Notes: generated from the sequence alone by a model not told the origin. Positions 32,030-40,625 are shown, counted from the first letter of the stretch. The stretch: DNA of 64,000 bases from Bacillota bacterium (GCA_009711705.1 VENG01000001.1:62001-126000); one strand, 5' to 3'. Numbers and translations are program-made.

Positions 32030-32500
32030 CCGACTGTTTCTCAGTGCGGAGCTTTAACGCCGATGACCAGGAATAAAAGGCGACCTGGTAGGGCGGCTAG
32101 GGTGCCCGGTCGTGAGCGCAAAGGCGCATGGGCTTAGTGGTGGGGCTGTAACACATTCGGAGGCCACGCAGCTGCGAATGTGTGGACAAGCCGGTGACGA
32201 GACGGTAGACGAGTTAGCGGTACATATGAATCACCTGACCGGTAGGGAAGGTGTTGGGGTGGCCGGAGGTACGACCGTGGGTCGTTTATTTATGACGGGA
32301 GGCATAAATAAACGACCTGGAAGGTCGTACGGTTTACCTCTGTTTTGCTATGCCCAGCTCAGGGGTTAATGACTGAGACCAGCTTTGCTATTGTCTTTCT
32401 TTCGGTAACAAGGCAATGCAAAGTTAAGTGGCCGGAAGGCCACAGCAGAACTAGGCGGTAGCCGGGTTCTGTCACCGACCGGAGGGAGGGATAGATTGTT
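32030..32500 (+). ncRNA. Candidate large structured RNA region
   Basis: No credible gene, but dense pairing. ACACATTCG (32151-32159) pairs with CGAATGTGT (32175-32183). A long two-part hairpin has GTACGACC (32269-32276)/GGTCGTAC (32323-32330) enclosing a perfect 14-bp stem, GTCGTTTATTTATG (32281-32294)/CATAAATAAACGAC (32303-32316). Further elements are ACCAGG/CCTGGT near 32066-32090, GTGGCC-GGAA-GGCCAC near 32429-32444 and CAGAAC/GTTCTG near 32446-32471. The make-up recalls a large non-coding RNA or a degenerate intron without its reading frame. I could not find a convincing group II domain V. Strand inferred from neighbours. Confidence 0.4.
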
Positions 32501-32544
32501 TAAGATAAGACGCATCACGTCATGAACTAGAAGGAGGTAAATTA

Positions 32545-32985
32545 ATGAGAAGTTCAAATAAACACCGGATAATACAATTAATGGATGTTGCTCTAGATAT
32601 CTCTGTACATATAACAGTTTATGTTGGTGCTTGTTCTTGGGACAAGGCAGTAGAACTGGCAAATGAAAAATTAGTTGCTATATTAAAGAATGATTATATG
32701 GACATTTATTCTGCTGGAAAGTATCAAAGGATTGATAATAAATCTAAGGATAAATACAAATTTGAAGTATGCACCAAAAAACTCCCCAAGCCTGTAAATG
32801 TAGCTACACTAAGTAACCAGGAAAAAGAAGCTCTGTTATTGGATGAAAGGTACATGACAACCTTTAACGATTACAGGGCAGTTGATTGGAATATTAATGC
32901 TGTTTATAAGTACCTAAGAAACCTTTATCCTGACAAGAGTGAATTCCACTTGTCTTCTTTGGCTTATCGTATCGAAGAACTTTAA
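32545..32985 (+). CDS. Hypothetical 146-residue protein
   Basis: ATG after AAGGAGGTAAATTA. The N-terminal half looks like a small alpha/beta domain (ALDISVHITVYVGACSWDKA, then NEKLVAILKNDYMDIYSAG). The C-terminal part is helical and ends DKSEFHLSSLAYRIEEL. It is the last gene before the integrase. No family recognised. Confidence 0.5.
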   Translation: MRSSNKHRIIQLMDVALDISVHITVYVGACSWDKAVELANEKLVAILKNDYMDIYSAGKYQRIDNKSKDKYKFEVCTKKLPKPVNVATLSNQEKEALLLDERYMTTFNDYRAVDWNINAVYKYLRNLYPDKSEFHLSSLAYRIEEL

Positions 32986-33006
32986 TAATATAGCAGGTGG
33001 GGGGAA

Positions 33007-34095
33007 GTGGTGGTCTTGGCTAAGGTGAAAACTATTTTCCGGCAGGTGGACCAACTGTTTTCTATGAGTCGAAAGTTTGGTCAATCAAAAGAGAAAATAA
33101 AAAATCAGGGGAATATGGCAGGGTCAATAACTTCAGCAAAAACATATGACGATTACCGGGCTGCTTGCATGAGGTGGGCGGAGGATTTAGCTGAAAGGCG
33201 TGGTAGTAAAAAATTTCAGATTTGTAGTGTTAAGCCAGAGGAAATTAAAAACTTTTTAGAGCGCATTGCTTTGACTCACCGGGCGGAAACGGTTCATCAA
33301 TATTGTTCGGCGTTGCAGAAGCTAGAAAATATGACCAATGAAAGGTTTGGGAAGGTGAGGTGGAAAATAGATGAATTTGAGAAGCCCAGAAGAAAACGGG
33401 AGGATATAACGGTTCAACGGGGGCCGGCTTATACTGCCCAGGAAGCAAATCAGTTGATTAAAAAAGTAGCCGGGTTGGATGAACGTGCTGGTGATGCTTT
33501 GGATTTTATTCGTGCCACCGGTTGTCGGGCTGAATCTATCTTTGGCCGGATTGTAAGAACCGGTGGTAAAGTTGTTGTCAATGGTGTCATAGTCAATAAG
33601 ACAAAGGCATCCAGGGATTTTGAAAAGGCCATTATCGCAAACAGAATTGATCTAGCTAAATGTACAGTTACTCTTTGTGAAAAGGGTGGCAAGTGGCGTA
33701 CGGTTGAGTACGACAGACGTTATCAAGGTTTAATGGAGAGATTGGTAGAAGGGAACCCGGCTGGACCGGTTTTTGCTGGTTTAAACCAGGCTACGATATA
33801 CAAGCGCATAAAAAAAGCATCGCATGAAGTAGGTATTGAAGGGCGTGGACTTCATGGGATGCGTAAAACATTTGCGGTTCAACGCCATAGAGAGTACATT
33901 CAAATGATTAATGATCTGATTGACGAGAAGGATTGGCGAAGCCTTGTAAAAGAGTTTTCGATTACTAAACAAAAAGCCCAGGCGATATGTAGGAACCCGC
34001 GTGAAAAATCAGTTGATAATTTGGCAAGGTTGAAGTTGTCAAAGGATTTAGGGCATAACAGGATAGAAGTCACTTATCGGTATGTGCCGAAATAA
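33007..34095 (+). CDS. Tyrosine recombinase / integrase
   Basis: 362 residues, GTG start after AGGTGGGGGGAA. Core-binding helices at about residues 40-130. The catalytic domain has Arg in RATGCRAESIFG, Lys in CEKGGKWRTV, HxxR in GLHGMRKTFAV, His in LGHNRIEV and Tyr in VTYRYVPK only a few residues from the C-terminus. The spacing between HxxR and the final His is unusually long, with an inserted helical segment. Its location at the right edge of the element suggests the element integrase. I could not identify an attachment repeat downstream. Confidence 0.85.
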   Translation: MVVLAKVKTIFRQVDQLFSMSRKFGQSKEKIKNQGNMAGSITSAKTYDDYRAACMRWAEDLAERRGSKKFQICSVKPEEIKNFLERIALTHRAETVHQYCSALQKLENMTNERFGKVRWKIDEFEKPRRKREDITVQRGPAYTAQEANQLIKKVAGLDERAGDALDFIRATGCRAESIFGRIVRTGGKVVVNGVIVNKTKASRDFEKAIIANRIDLAKCTVTLCEKGGKWRTVEYDRRYQGLMERLVEGNPAGPVFAGLNQATIYKRIKKASHEVGIEGRGLHGMRKTFAVQRHREYIQMINDLIDEKDWRSLVKEFSITKQKAQAICRNPREKSVDNLARLKLSKDLGHNRIEVTYRYVPK

Positions 34096-34202
34096 GAAAG
34101 TAGACCCCAAAATTGATGCCCCTATAGGCATTCTAAGAGGCAATAGTATTATTTTCTCCAGAAAAAGTGAAAGCATAATTATAACCTTACTTTATGCACT
34201 TT

Positions 34203-34952
34203 CTAAGCCATTATAGCAAAAGGGAAATAGGGGCCAGATCTAGGTTTATCAATTTCTGGGGTTTGAGTGCCTCCACTCAAGCGAGATACATTTTTAATAG
34301 ATGCATTGTGGGCTTCTGCAATATTAAGTTTGCTCCATTTTCGCGTTAGATCTATATTATTTGTCTCGCACCATTCTGTTGCGGATTTTAAAAGAGAATA
34401 AGAATAGTACCCACCTTTTGACTGGCTATCGCCAGCCGTTTCATTTTTTGAGCAAGCATATCCTACAACGATTCCATTATGGCATTTTTCGAGCTGCTTT
34501 TCAAAGAACTTCCTGCATTCTAAAGGATTTAATTCAGCTTTAGCTTCAGAAAATTTAGCAATCATTCTTTCTTCGGTAATAATATCTTTTTCAACTTTTC
34601 GACAACAGTCCAGAATGATTGTTCGCTTCTTCGCCTCATTTTTTAAATCAAGGAAATCTATTTCTTCATTTTTTCTTAGTTGTAATATTGTTGATTCCCG
34701 GCTTGCAGAATAAAAGCCATGTCCGCAAAATATTATCAATGAATAATCGCAAGATGAAATATCTTTTATGGCGTTATTCGTATCTAATTTTGACGGACGG
34801 TTTAGATGCGTGATTTCATTATTATACCAGGTGCCCCCAAGGGCTGACTTTAAAAATGAAGTATAATTATTGACGTCAACATTAACTCCTTCACAATAGT
34901 TTTCCGCTCCAGATTCTCCCGGGTTTGATAATATAAGGGCGTGTCTTTTCAT
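34203..34952 (-). CDS. Caspase-like cysteine protease (peptidase C14 family)
   Basis: 249 residues, ATG after AAGGGAGATTTTATT. The p20-type catalytic domain starts HALILSNPGESGAENYCEGV. It has the catalytic His in SLIIFCGHGFYS and the catalytic Cys in RTIILDCCRKVE, then VVGYACSKNETAGDSQSKGG as the later specificity region and YYSYSLLKSATEWC. Bacterial caspase-like proteases often act in abortive infection by cleaving a partner. The next gene on the same strand encodes a membrane protein, 35 nt upstream, so the two are probably an operon and may be protease and effector. Confidence 0.8.
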   Translation of the reverse strand: MKRHALILSNPGESGAENYCEGVNVDVNNYTSFLKSALGGTWYNNEITHLNRPSKLDTNNAIKDISSCDYSLIIFCGHGFYSASRESTILQLRKNEEIDFLDLKNEAKKRTIILDCCRKVEKDIITEERMIAKFSEAKAELNPLECRKFFEKQLEKCHNGIVVGYACSKNETAGDSQSKGGYYSYSLLKSATEWCETNNIDLTRKWSKLNIAEAHNASIKNVSRLSGGTQTPEIDKPRSGPYFPFAIMA

Positions 34953-34987
34953 AATAAAATCTCCCTTTCTCAGAATTCTAAGCTTAA

Positions 34988-35755
34988 TTACTCAAATTTG
35001 GAGATCAATGATGGAGCCCATCGTTCACTCGCACCTGCGATCAATCCACCTGCTATAACTGTCATCTTTGTCATGCCAGTTGATGCAAAAACCGGCATTA
35101 AAATACCTATTTGAATTAAAATGGAAATTAGTAATCCACACACGGCGCCCCCTATACTCTTGGAGATTGATTCAAGAATATGTATTTTTTTCTCTGCTTC
35201 ACTCGTTATGTCACTGTAACCCATGCGGAGAATAATTGATAGTGTTGCACCAATTGATCCTGCTAGGGCACCAATTATTAAGAAAAAACCTATAGAGCCC
35301 AAAAGAGGAATAAAGCTATCTCGAAAGCACCATAATGTTAAAGCAAGGATCACACATGTAATCGCACATATACAACTCGTTGTAAGTTGCCAGAAACGAG
35401 CAATTTCTATATTACGACTGCGTATATACCCTTCTGCTTTATCTAAAATTTTCTCAGCATTTTGATAATCATGTTTTAAGGAACGTGCCACACCTTCACC
35501 CACCATCCGCTTAAAGTTTAAGCGGATTTCTCGCTTCTGATGGTTGTTCGGTATACACTCAATGCTGGCTGCACGATTTAAAATAGCATTATGTTTTTCT
35601 AAATCATCATGCTGAGACTTATCATATTCATCTGATGTTTGCCAATCAACATCAATGTCGGAGTCGATAAATACAATAAAGTCATTTGTTTCTAAGACCA
35701 AGAAATGAATATCTAAATTTGGCCATTTCTCCTGGTAGCTGTGAGAATGTTCCAT
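34988..35755 (-). CDS. Four-helix membrane protein with cytosolic N-terminal domain
   Basis: 255 residues, ATG after AAGGAGTTAACAAGAAT. Residues about 1-120 are soluble (IHFLVLETNDFIVFIDSDID at the start, then helices). Four hydrophobic segments follow at about 122-143, 150-172, 195-215 and 220-243, rich in Gly and Ala. It precedes the caspase-like gene in the same direction. A pore-forming or membrane-disrupting effector controlled by the protease is my inference. A membrane anchor or sensor is the alternative. No family recognised. Confidence 0.6.
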   Translation of the reverse strand: MEHSHSYQEKWPNLDIHFLVLETNDFIVFIDSDIDVDWQTSDEYDKSQHDDLEKHNAILNRAASIECIPNNHQKREIRLNFKRMVGEGVARSLKHDYQNAEKILDKAEGYIRSRNIEIARFWQLTTSCICAITCVILALTLWCFRDSFIPLLGSIGFFLIIGALAGSIGATLSIILRMGYSDITSEAEKKIHILESISKSIGGAVCGLLISILIQIGILMPVFASTGMTKMTVIAGGLIAGASERWAPSLISKFE

Positions 35756-36105
35756 ATTATTCTTGTTAACTCCTTAAGATTAACAATAAACATATCGTTC
35801 AACATGCGGTGATGTCTTTTTCTCCCGGTCATCACCGAGAGTTAAATAAACCTGCTGAAAAGGCTGCCCAAAACAACGACTCGGTGTTTTTTTCCGCACG
35901 CGATGCTAGTTTTTTTTACCCTAATAAATCCTTCGGGAGCACAGCCTTGGTAATTTTGTAATGTATTACATCACTAATATTAGAAGCATGACTATATTAC
36001 AATTTGCCAAAAGAGTAGTTCCTTTTTGTTAAAACGAAACAATTATTGCAGTATGAGGGTTACAAAAAGGGTTAAGTGATACATTTCGTAAGAATAGAGG
36101 AGTAA
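35756..36105. other. Intergenic stretch with hairpins in the defence island
   Basis: No gene seen. CGGTGATG (35807-35814) pairs with CATCACCG (35830-35837) in the leader of the membrane-protein gene. On the plus strand, CACCGAG (35833-35839) and CTCGGTG (35880-35886) are followed by seven T residues, giving a terminator-like signal. The remainder up to 36105 is AT-rich. Confidence 0.35.
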
Positions 36106-37077
36106 TTAGTCATTTATTCCCGTTAAAGCTATAACATTTTCCCTAAAATCTAGATAATCGGAGCTATCCTTAACAGCTAACTTGTTAAGGAGGAAAAATC
36201 TATCGGTAGTTGGTGATTCATTACAGGCTATTTCAAGGTCAACTTTCGCACCGAGTAAAGTCCAGCACTCAGTAAATCCCTTTTGTTTAGCTTTTTGGTG
36301 GCTTTTTTCCGCTTCTCCAAGCCGGTTATGCGCGTTGGATACATCGGTACCCCCTTTTATTTCTATAGCTATCCAATTTCTAAAGTTTCCCGATTTCAAT
36401 TTTTCTCTTATAACAATATCAGGGTCAGAAGAAAATTCAATAAGTGTTTCTCGGCCGGCGGCATTTTTTAAAGAAATCTGTGCATCAGAGGAAGATATTA
36501 TAGCTGAACTTACAATATCCCGAATCATTTCAAACACCAGCCGAGTTGCTGCTGTTCCAAGACTGACATTATGGCCACCTCTTAATTGCGGTCCTAATGT
36601 TAGTAGCGTTAAATCTCTTATGAGGCTACTAGAAATGGAAGGCCTCTTCAGAGATCTTAATAATAATGCGGCACTGGTGTTGAGTGCTTTACAACCTTCG
36701 GATAAAACTGATTTTTGTGTAGGTGATAAAGTACCTTTAAATTCCATACTCTTAAAGATCCCAAAACCCAATCCTCTGCCACTTGTATAAAACGCCTTTT
36801 GAGAAAACCCTAAGAGTAGTCTGTAATAACCTATTAAATAAGGATTTTGCTCCAAAACATAAGGGACGGCAAACATTACTTCTCCTCTTATTCCGTGCTC
36901 AGCCAATAATTGCAAGTCTCCGTTTGTAACATATTGTTTAAGTTGGTCGTCTATTTTATTGATTTCAACTTTCTTTACCGTCTCAAAAAGAGCCTCTTGT
37001 AACATGCTTTCTTTTAGTGCTTCCAAACGCTGGTAAAAACTAATTTGGGTGTCTGGGATTGGAGTTTCAAATCTCAT
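36106..37077 (-). CDS. XcyI/Cfr9I-like type II restriction endonuclease
   Basis: 323 residues. The start (RFETPIPDTQISFYQRLEAL) and overall length fit the XcyI family, which cuts at CCCGGG. A PD-(D/E)xK-like core is visible: SSDPDIVIREKLKS, followed by NWIAIEIKGGTDVS (E-x-K on the strand). The ATG overlaps the end of the methyltransferase gene by 11 nt, so the two are translated in series, methyltransferase first. The recognition sequence is a family inference, not read from the sequence. Confidence 0.75.
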   Translation of the reverse strand: MRFETPIPDTQISFYQRLEALKESMLQEALFETVKKVEINKIDDQLKQYVTNGDLQLLAEHGIRGEVMFAVPYVLEQNPYLIGYYRLLLGFSQKAFYTSGRGLGFGIFKSMEFKGTLSPTQKSVLSEGCKALNTSAALLLRSLKRPSISSSLIRDLTLLTLGPQLRGGHNVSLGTAATRLVFEMIRDIVSSAIISSSDAQISLKNAAGRETLIEFSSDPDIVIREKLKSGNFRNWIAIEIKGGTDVSNAHNRLGEAEKSHQKAKQKGFTECWTLLGAKVDLEIACNESPTTDRFFLLNKLAVKDSSDYLDFRENVIALTGIND

Positions 37078-37966
37078 TACACTTATTTCCCTCTTCCTTT
37101 TCGTATTCCGCTATGCGCTTTGTGGCCATATCGATATAGTCAGGGTGAATTTCAACGCCGACAAACCTTCTATTTAATTCTTTACAAACGACTCCAACTG
37201 TCCCGGACCCAAAGAAAGGGTCTAAAACAATATCGTTTATTCGGCTTCCACTTTTAATACATGGAACAATGAGTTCCGGTGGAAAAGTCGCAAAATGAGC
37301 TTCTTTAAAACCGTGTGTATTTACATTCCAGATTGTGCGCCGGTTTCGCAAATTTCCCGAATCACTTTTTTCTTTAATTGATTGATAATCGTAATAGTAT
37401 CTTGGAGATTTGCTAAATAGAAAAATATATTCATGGCACTTTGTTGGCCTGTCCTTTACGCTTTCAGGCATGCAGTTTGGCTTATTCCATATTATATCTG
37501 ATCTAAGGTACCAGCCATCATTTTGCAAAGAAAAAGCTACACGCCATGGTACACCAATTAAGTCTTTAGGTTTAAGTCCTTCAGGTGTACCTGGACGATA
37601 TGTCATAGCTCTAACACTTGCTCTTAAATCCGTTTTCTTATCAGGAGCACGATATTTTCTGTTCCCGCTAGTATAAGAATCACCAATATTAAGCCAGAGA
37701 AGACCATCATTTTTAGTGATCCGTCTAACCTCTCGAAATATTTCTGTAAGGTTATTTATATAGTCTTCAAGCTTGTCCTCAGCTCCAATTTGGTTATCTT
37801 TTGATATGCCATAATCTCTAAGTCCCCAATATGGGGGAGAGCAAACAGTGCATTGTATTGTATTATCGGGGATTTCTTTTAAGACCTTTTTCGCATCCCC
37901 AAGTATTATATATGAATCTTTAAATTCTCTAGTGTCTCGTTTTCGAATGTCTGTAATGATTTCCAT
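37067..37966 (-). CDS. DNA methyltransferase, beta-class (N4-cytosine type)
   Basis: 299 residues from ATG 37966 (AAGGAG 12 nt upstream; the frame extends to 38017 without a better start). Catalytic motif IV is SPPYWGLRDYG (SPPY, as in N4-cytosine enzymes), placed before motif I near the C-terminus, DPFFGSGTVGVVCKELNRRF. This is the order of beta-class enzymes. It should protect the sites cut by the partner endonuclease. Resemblance to M.XcyI/M.Cfr9I supports modification within CCCGGG. Confidence 0.88.
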   Translation of the reverse strand: MEIITDIRKRDTREFKDSYIILGDAKKVLKEIPDNTIQCTVCSPPYWGLRDYGISKDNQIGAEDKLEDYINNLTEIFREVRRITKNDGLLWLNIGDSYTSGNRKYRAPDKKTDLRASVRAMTYRPGTPEGLKPKDLIGVPWRVAFSLQNDGWYLRSDIIWNKPNCMPESVKDRPTKCHEYIFLFSKSPRYYYDYQSIKEKSDSGNLRNRRTIWNVNTHGFKEAHFATFPPELIVPCIKSGSRINDIVLDPFFGSGTVGVVCKELNRRFVGVEIHPDYIDMATKRIAEYEKEEGNKCNEI

Positions 37967-38156
37967 TTTACTGACTATCTCCTTTATGTAAGGACTAAGC
38001 TGTGTATATTTTACCAAATTGTTTAGGCTCTGTCACATTTTTGCTCATATTTGCCAAGATCATCTTTAAAACCTAACGTGCTAGTTGTCAATTTGACAGA
38101 TTAGGAAAGATCGTAAATAATGTGAAAAAAATTAAAGAAGTGGGTGGTTTGTTTTG

Positions 38157-38606
38157 ATGCCAAAAAAAATAAAATGTCAATGTGGCCACTATGAGTACGA
38201 ACCTGCTATTAAAGAAATCGACAATGAAACATACTGTAAAGAGTGTTGGAAAAAACTTATAGAAAGTAGAGGCAAAATTGAGATAGGGTGCATAGTGCCT
38301 GGGGCTGCTGTTTGTCATGATAGGGATCCGTCAATAATAAACATTAGCATTAACACCGAAGAAAATAAAAGTATATTTAAAAACGCAAGTTGTTATCGAG
38401 GGCATAAGGAATGTATTAGTAAAATGAAAGAGAACGAGAAAAATTTTGATATTTTGAGACAAGTTCTTGATGGTGAGGTAACCCTATGTCCTAGAGATGG
38501 ATGTAGTCATGAGTTGTCCGCTGTCAAAACAGAGAGAGCCGTGACATGCATTTGTCCCGTACATGGCTGTATATTTCGAGCAATATTGCGTACTAAAGAG
38601 AGGTAG
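38157..38606 (+). CDS. Cysteine-rich hypothetical protein
   Basis: 149 residues from ATG 38157 (TTG 38154 directly before). An N-terminal zinc-type cluster (KIKCQCGHYEYEP, then ETYCKECWKKL) and a C-terminal one (VTLCPRDGCSHEL, then VTCICPVHGCIF) flank a central region that also has Cys and His (NASCYRGHKECIS). Probably binds two or more zinc ions. It lies between the defence island and miaB, with a terminator after it. Function unknown. Confidence 0.55.
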   Translation: MPKKIKCQCGHYEYEPAIKEIDNETYCKECWKKLIESRGKIEIGCIVPGAAVCHDRDPSIINISINTEENKSIFKNASCYRGHKECISKMKENEKNFDILRQVLDGEVTLCPRDGCSHELSAVKTERAVTCICPVHGCIFRAILRTKER

Positions 38607-38634
38607 AACCGGAAGTTAAAAGACATTTGATTAG

Positions 38635-38671
38635 GACACTCTGTTTTACCAGGAAAAACCGAGTGTCTTTT
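38635..38671 (+). terminator. Intrinsic terminator before miaB
   Basis: GACACTC (38635-38641) pairs with GAGTGTC (38661-38667), followed by TTTTT. It separates the accessory region from the miaB-mutS chromosome block. Confidence 0.7.
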
Positions 38672-38676
38672 TGATT

Positions 38677-38704
38677 TGTTAGCGTAATTTTTATGCGTTA
38701 TAAT
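38677..38704 (+). promoter_or_regulatory. Sigma-A promoter of miaB
   Basis: TTGTTA (38677-38682), 16-nt spacer, TATAAT (38699-38704). The start site should fall near 38711, giving a short leader to the ATG at 38749. Confidence 0.6.
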
Positions 38705-38748
38705 AGGAAGGAATTATTTTAGGACATTTTTGAATGGAGCGAAAATAT

Positions 38749-40101
38749 ATGAGTAGGGAAAATAAGAAAAAAGGGTATCTCACTATTACCTTCGGTTGTC
38801 AAATGAATGAACATGATTCGGAAGTTATAGCCGCCATGTTAGAGAAAATGGGGTATAGTCCCGTTGAAGATAAATTAAATGCAGATATCATAGTCGTAAA
38901 TACATGTTGTATTCGTGAAACGGCTGAAAATAAGGTATTCGGTTTATTGGGACGCCTGCGCAAAATTAAGGAATCAAATCCAAATTTGATTATAGCAATG
39001 GGCGGCTGTATGAGCCAGCAAGAGGGAATGGGTAAGAGAATAAAGGAAAGATTCCGATATGTGGACATTGTGTTCGGTACCCATAATGTTAATAAGTTAC
39101 CTGAATTTATTGCCCAGGCCAGTGAGAAACGACGTCAGGTAATTGAAGTCTGGTCTTCGGCACCGGAAGAGATGGAAGATATACCTGATAGAAGAATTTC
39201 TGGACCAAGAGCATGGGTTTGTATAATGTATGGGTGCAACAATTTTTGTACGTACTGTATCGTCCCCTACGTGCGTGGACGTGAGCGCAGCCGTAACCAG
39301 CACGATATAGTGAATGAAATTAAAAACATGGTAGGGCAGGGTGTTAAGGAAGTAACTCTTTTAGGTCAAAATGTAAATTCTTATGGGAAAGACTTGGACA
39401 GTGATGTTGACTTTTCGGATCTATTGGTGATGTTAGAAAACATAGAAGGCCTGGAAAGGATAAGGTTCATGACCTCTCATCCCAGGGACTTTAGTGATAA
39501 ACTTATCAGCACCCTTTCAGGATCCAAGAAAGTGTGTGAACATATACATCTTCCGGTGCAGTCAGGGAGTTCAACAATTCTTAAGCACATGAATAGGGGT
39601 TATGACAGGGAGGATTATTTACGTTTGGTTCACAAGATTAAAGGTTCTATACCCGGGGTTTCTTTAACTACGGATATAATTATTGGTTTTCCCGGTGAAA
39701 ACGAAAAGGACTTTTGGGGTACCATGGATCTTGTCCGGCAGGTAAAGTTTGACGGAGGTTTTGTTTTCGTCTACAATAAGCGGAGTGGTACGCCCGCAGC
39801 CAAAATGTCCCAGCAAGTCCCCGATGAGATAAAAAGTAAACGTATTCAAGATTTGATAGCAATGCAAAATGAGTTTACCTTAGAAAGCAATGAAAGAGAA
39901 GTGGGAAAGGTACTTGAAGTGTTGGTGGAGGGAAAGAGTAAAACAAGAGATGACAGACTTAGTGGTCGTACCAGGAGCAATAAACTTGTAATGTTTGACA
40001 GTGACGAGGATTTGACAGGGAAGCTTGTTTCAGTGAAAATAACCGATTTTGGCCTCACTCATCTGGGAGGAGAACTTGTCTTTCTGTCGAAAGACCATTA
40101 A
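38749..40101 (+). CDS. miaB: tRNA-2-methylthio-N6-dimethylallyladenosine synthase
   Basis: 450 residues from ATG 38749, after GGAGCGAAAATAT (ATG 38734 also in frame). It has the N-terminal MTTase domain with Cys in TFGCQMNEHDS, NTCCIRETAE and GGCMSQQEG for one 4Fe-4S cluster, then a radical-SAM CxxxCxxC in MYGCNNFCTYCIVPYVRG, and a C-terminal TRAM domain. It adds methylthio to i6A37 of tRNAs reading U-starting codons, after MiaA. miaA lies 9 kb downstream in the same direction. Confidence 0.96.
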   Translation: MSRENKKKGYLTITFGCQMNEHDSEVIAAMLEKMGYSPVEDKLNADIIVVNTCCIRETAENKVFGLLGRLRKIKESNPNLIIAMGGCMSQQEGMGKRIKERFRYVDIVFGTHNVNKLPEFIAQASEKRRQVIEVWSSAPEEMEDIPDRRISGPRAWVCIMYGCNNFCTYCIVPYVRGRERSRNQHDIVNEIKNMVGQGVKEVTLLGQNVNSYGKDLDSDVDFSDLLVMLENIEGLERIRFMTSHPRDFSDKLISTLSGSKKVCEHIHLPVQSGSSTILKHMNRGYDREDYLRLVHKIKGSIPGVSLTTDIIIGFPGENEKDFWGTMDLVRQVKFDGGFVFVYNKRSGTPAAKMSQQVPDEIKSKRIQDLIAMQNEFTLESNEREVGKVLEVLVEGKSKTRDDRLSGRTRSNKLVMFDSDEDLTGKLVSVKITDFGLTHLGGELVFLSKDH

Positions 40102-40163
40102 AGGGGCTGGCATGAGAATAAAATTCTCATGCAGTAGTGCTATATACAATATGGAGGGATAAG

Positions 40164-40544
40164 ATGATTTCAGTTTTAGAAAAGGCTAAGGAGCTTGGAG
40201 ATCAGCTAGCCGTCAGCGAAGAGCTTAACGAGATGAAGAATTCTCAGCTGGCAGTGATGCAGAATCCGGAAGCCAAAGCCATAGTTGATGAGTTTCAGGA
40301 AAAACAACAAGAATATTTTCGTATTCAGCAGCAGGGGCAAGAATTAAATGACAGTCAAAAAAATAATATCAAAGAATTAGAACAGAAGATGTCCGACAAT
40401 CCATTAATCGCTGAGTATATCAACAAACAGCAAAAGTTTGAGAAACTGTTAGAAGAAATCAATAATATCATTTCCCAGTCTATTTCCGGTGAGCAGCAGT
40501 CTTGCGATGATTCATGTTGTTCGTCCTGTAACAGTGGCTGTTAA
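40164..40544 (+). CDS. YlbF/YmcA-family protein with cysteine-rich tail
   Basis: 126 residues from ATG 40164, after GGAGGGATAAG (an ATG at 40137 has no ribosome site). Helical throughout, with the YlbF pattern (VLEKAKELGDQLAVSEEL, later NPLIAEYINKQQKFEKLLEE). The tail ends CDDSCCSSCNSGC. In Bacillus, YlbF, YmcA and YaaT form a complex that carries iron-sulphur clusters and helps RNase Y. The tail cysteines could bind a cluster or metal. It sits between miaB and mutS and ends at a terminator. Confidence 0.75.
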   Translation: MISVLEKAKELGDQLAVSEELNEMKNSQLAVMQNPEAKAIVDEFQEKQQEYFRIQQQGQELNDSQKNNIKELEQKMSDNPLIAEYINKQQKFEKLLEEINNIISQSISGEQQSCDDSCCSSCNSGC

Positions 40545-40555
40545 GCACGATCACA

Positions 40556-40583
40556 AACCCCGGCTAAGCCGGGGTTATCTTTT
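40556..40583 (+). terminator. Intrinsic terminator after the YlbF-family gene
   Basis: AACCCCGGC (40556-40564), loop TAA, GCCGGGGTT (40568-40576), then ATCTTTT. Perfect 9-bp stem. Confidence 0.85.
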
Positions 40584-40602
40584 GTAATAATTACCTTTAT
40601 GT

Positions 40603-40608
40603 TATAAT
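40603..40608 (+). promoter_or_regulatory. -10 element of mutS promoter
   Basis: A consensus TATAAT lies between the terminator and mutS. The -35 is weak (TTTTGT near 40580-40585, 17-nt spacing). A start site near 40615 would leave almost no untranslated leader before mutS. Confidence 0.5.
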
Positions 40609-40625
40609 GTTGATGGGTGATTTTC

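Noticed and set aside
32112..32369. 85-codon frame in the structured spacer
   Set aside because: It reads through the 14-bp perfect hairpin and has no ribosome site or family.
32030..32500. Group II intron
   Set aside because: The hairpins are suggestive, but I found no domain V with the AGC/GTT triad and GNRA loop, no GTGYG start and no reverse transcriptase.
35833..35893. GTTAAATAA and CTCGGTG-T7 resembling the 3' part of a Cas9 tracrRNA
   Set aside because: No Cas9, repeat array or anti-repeat is present. The terminator stem is simple and the likeness short, so I treat it as a chance terminator-like sequence.
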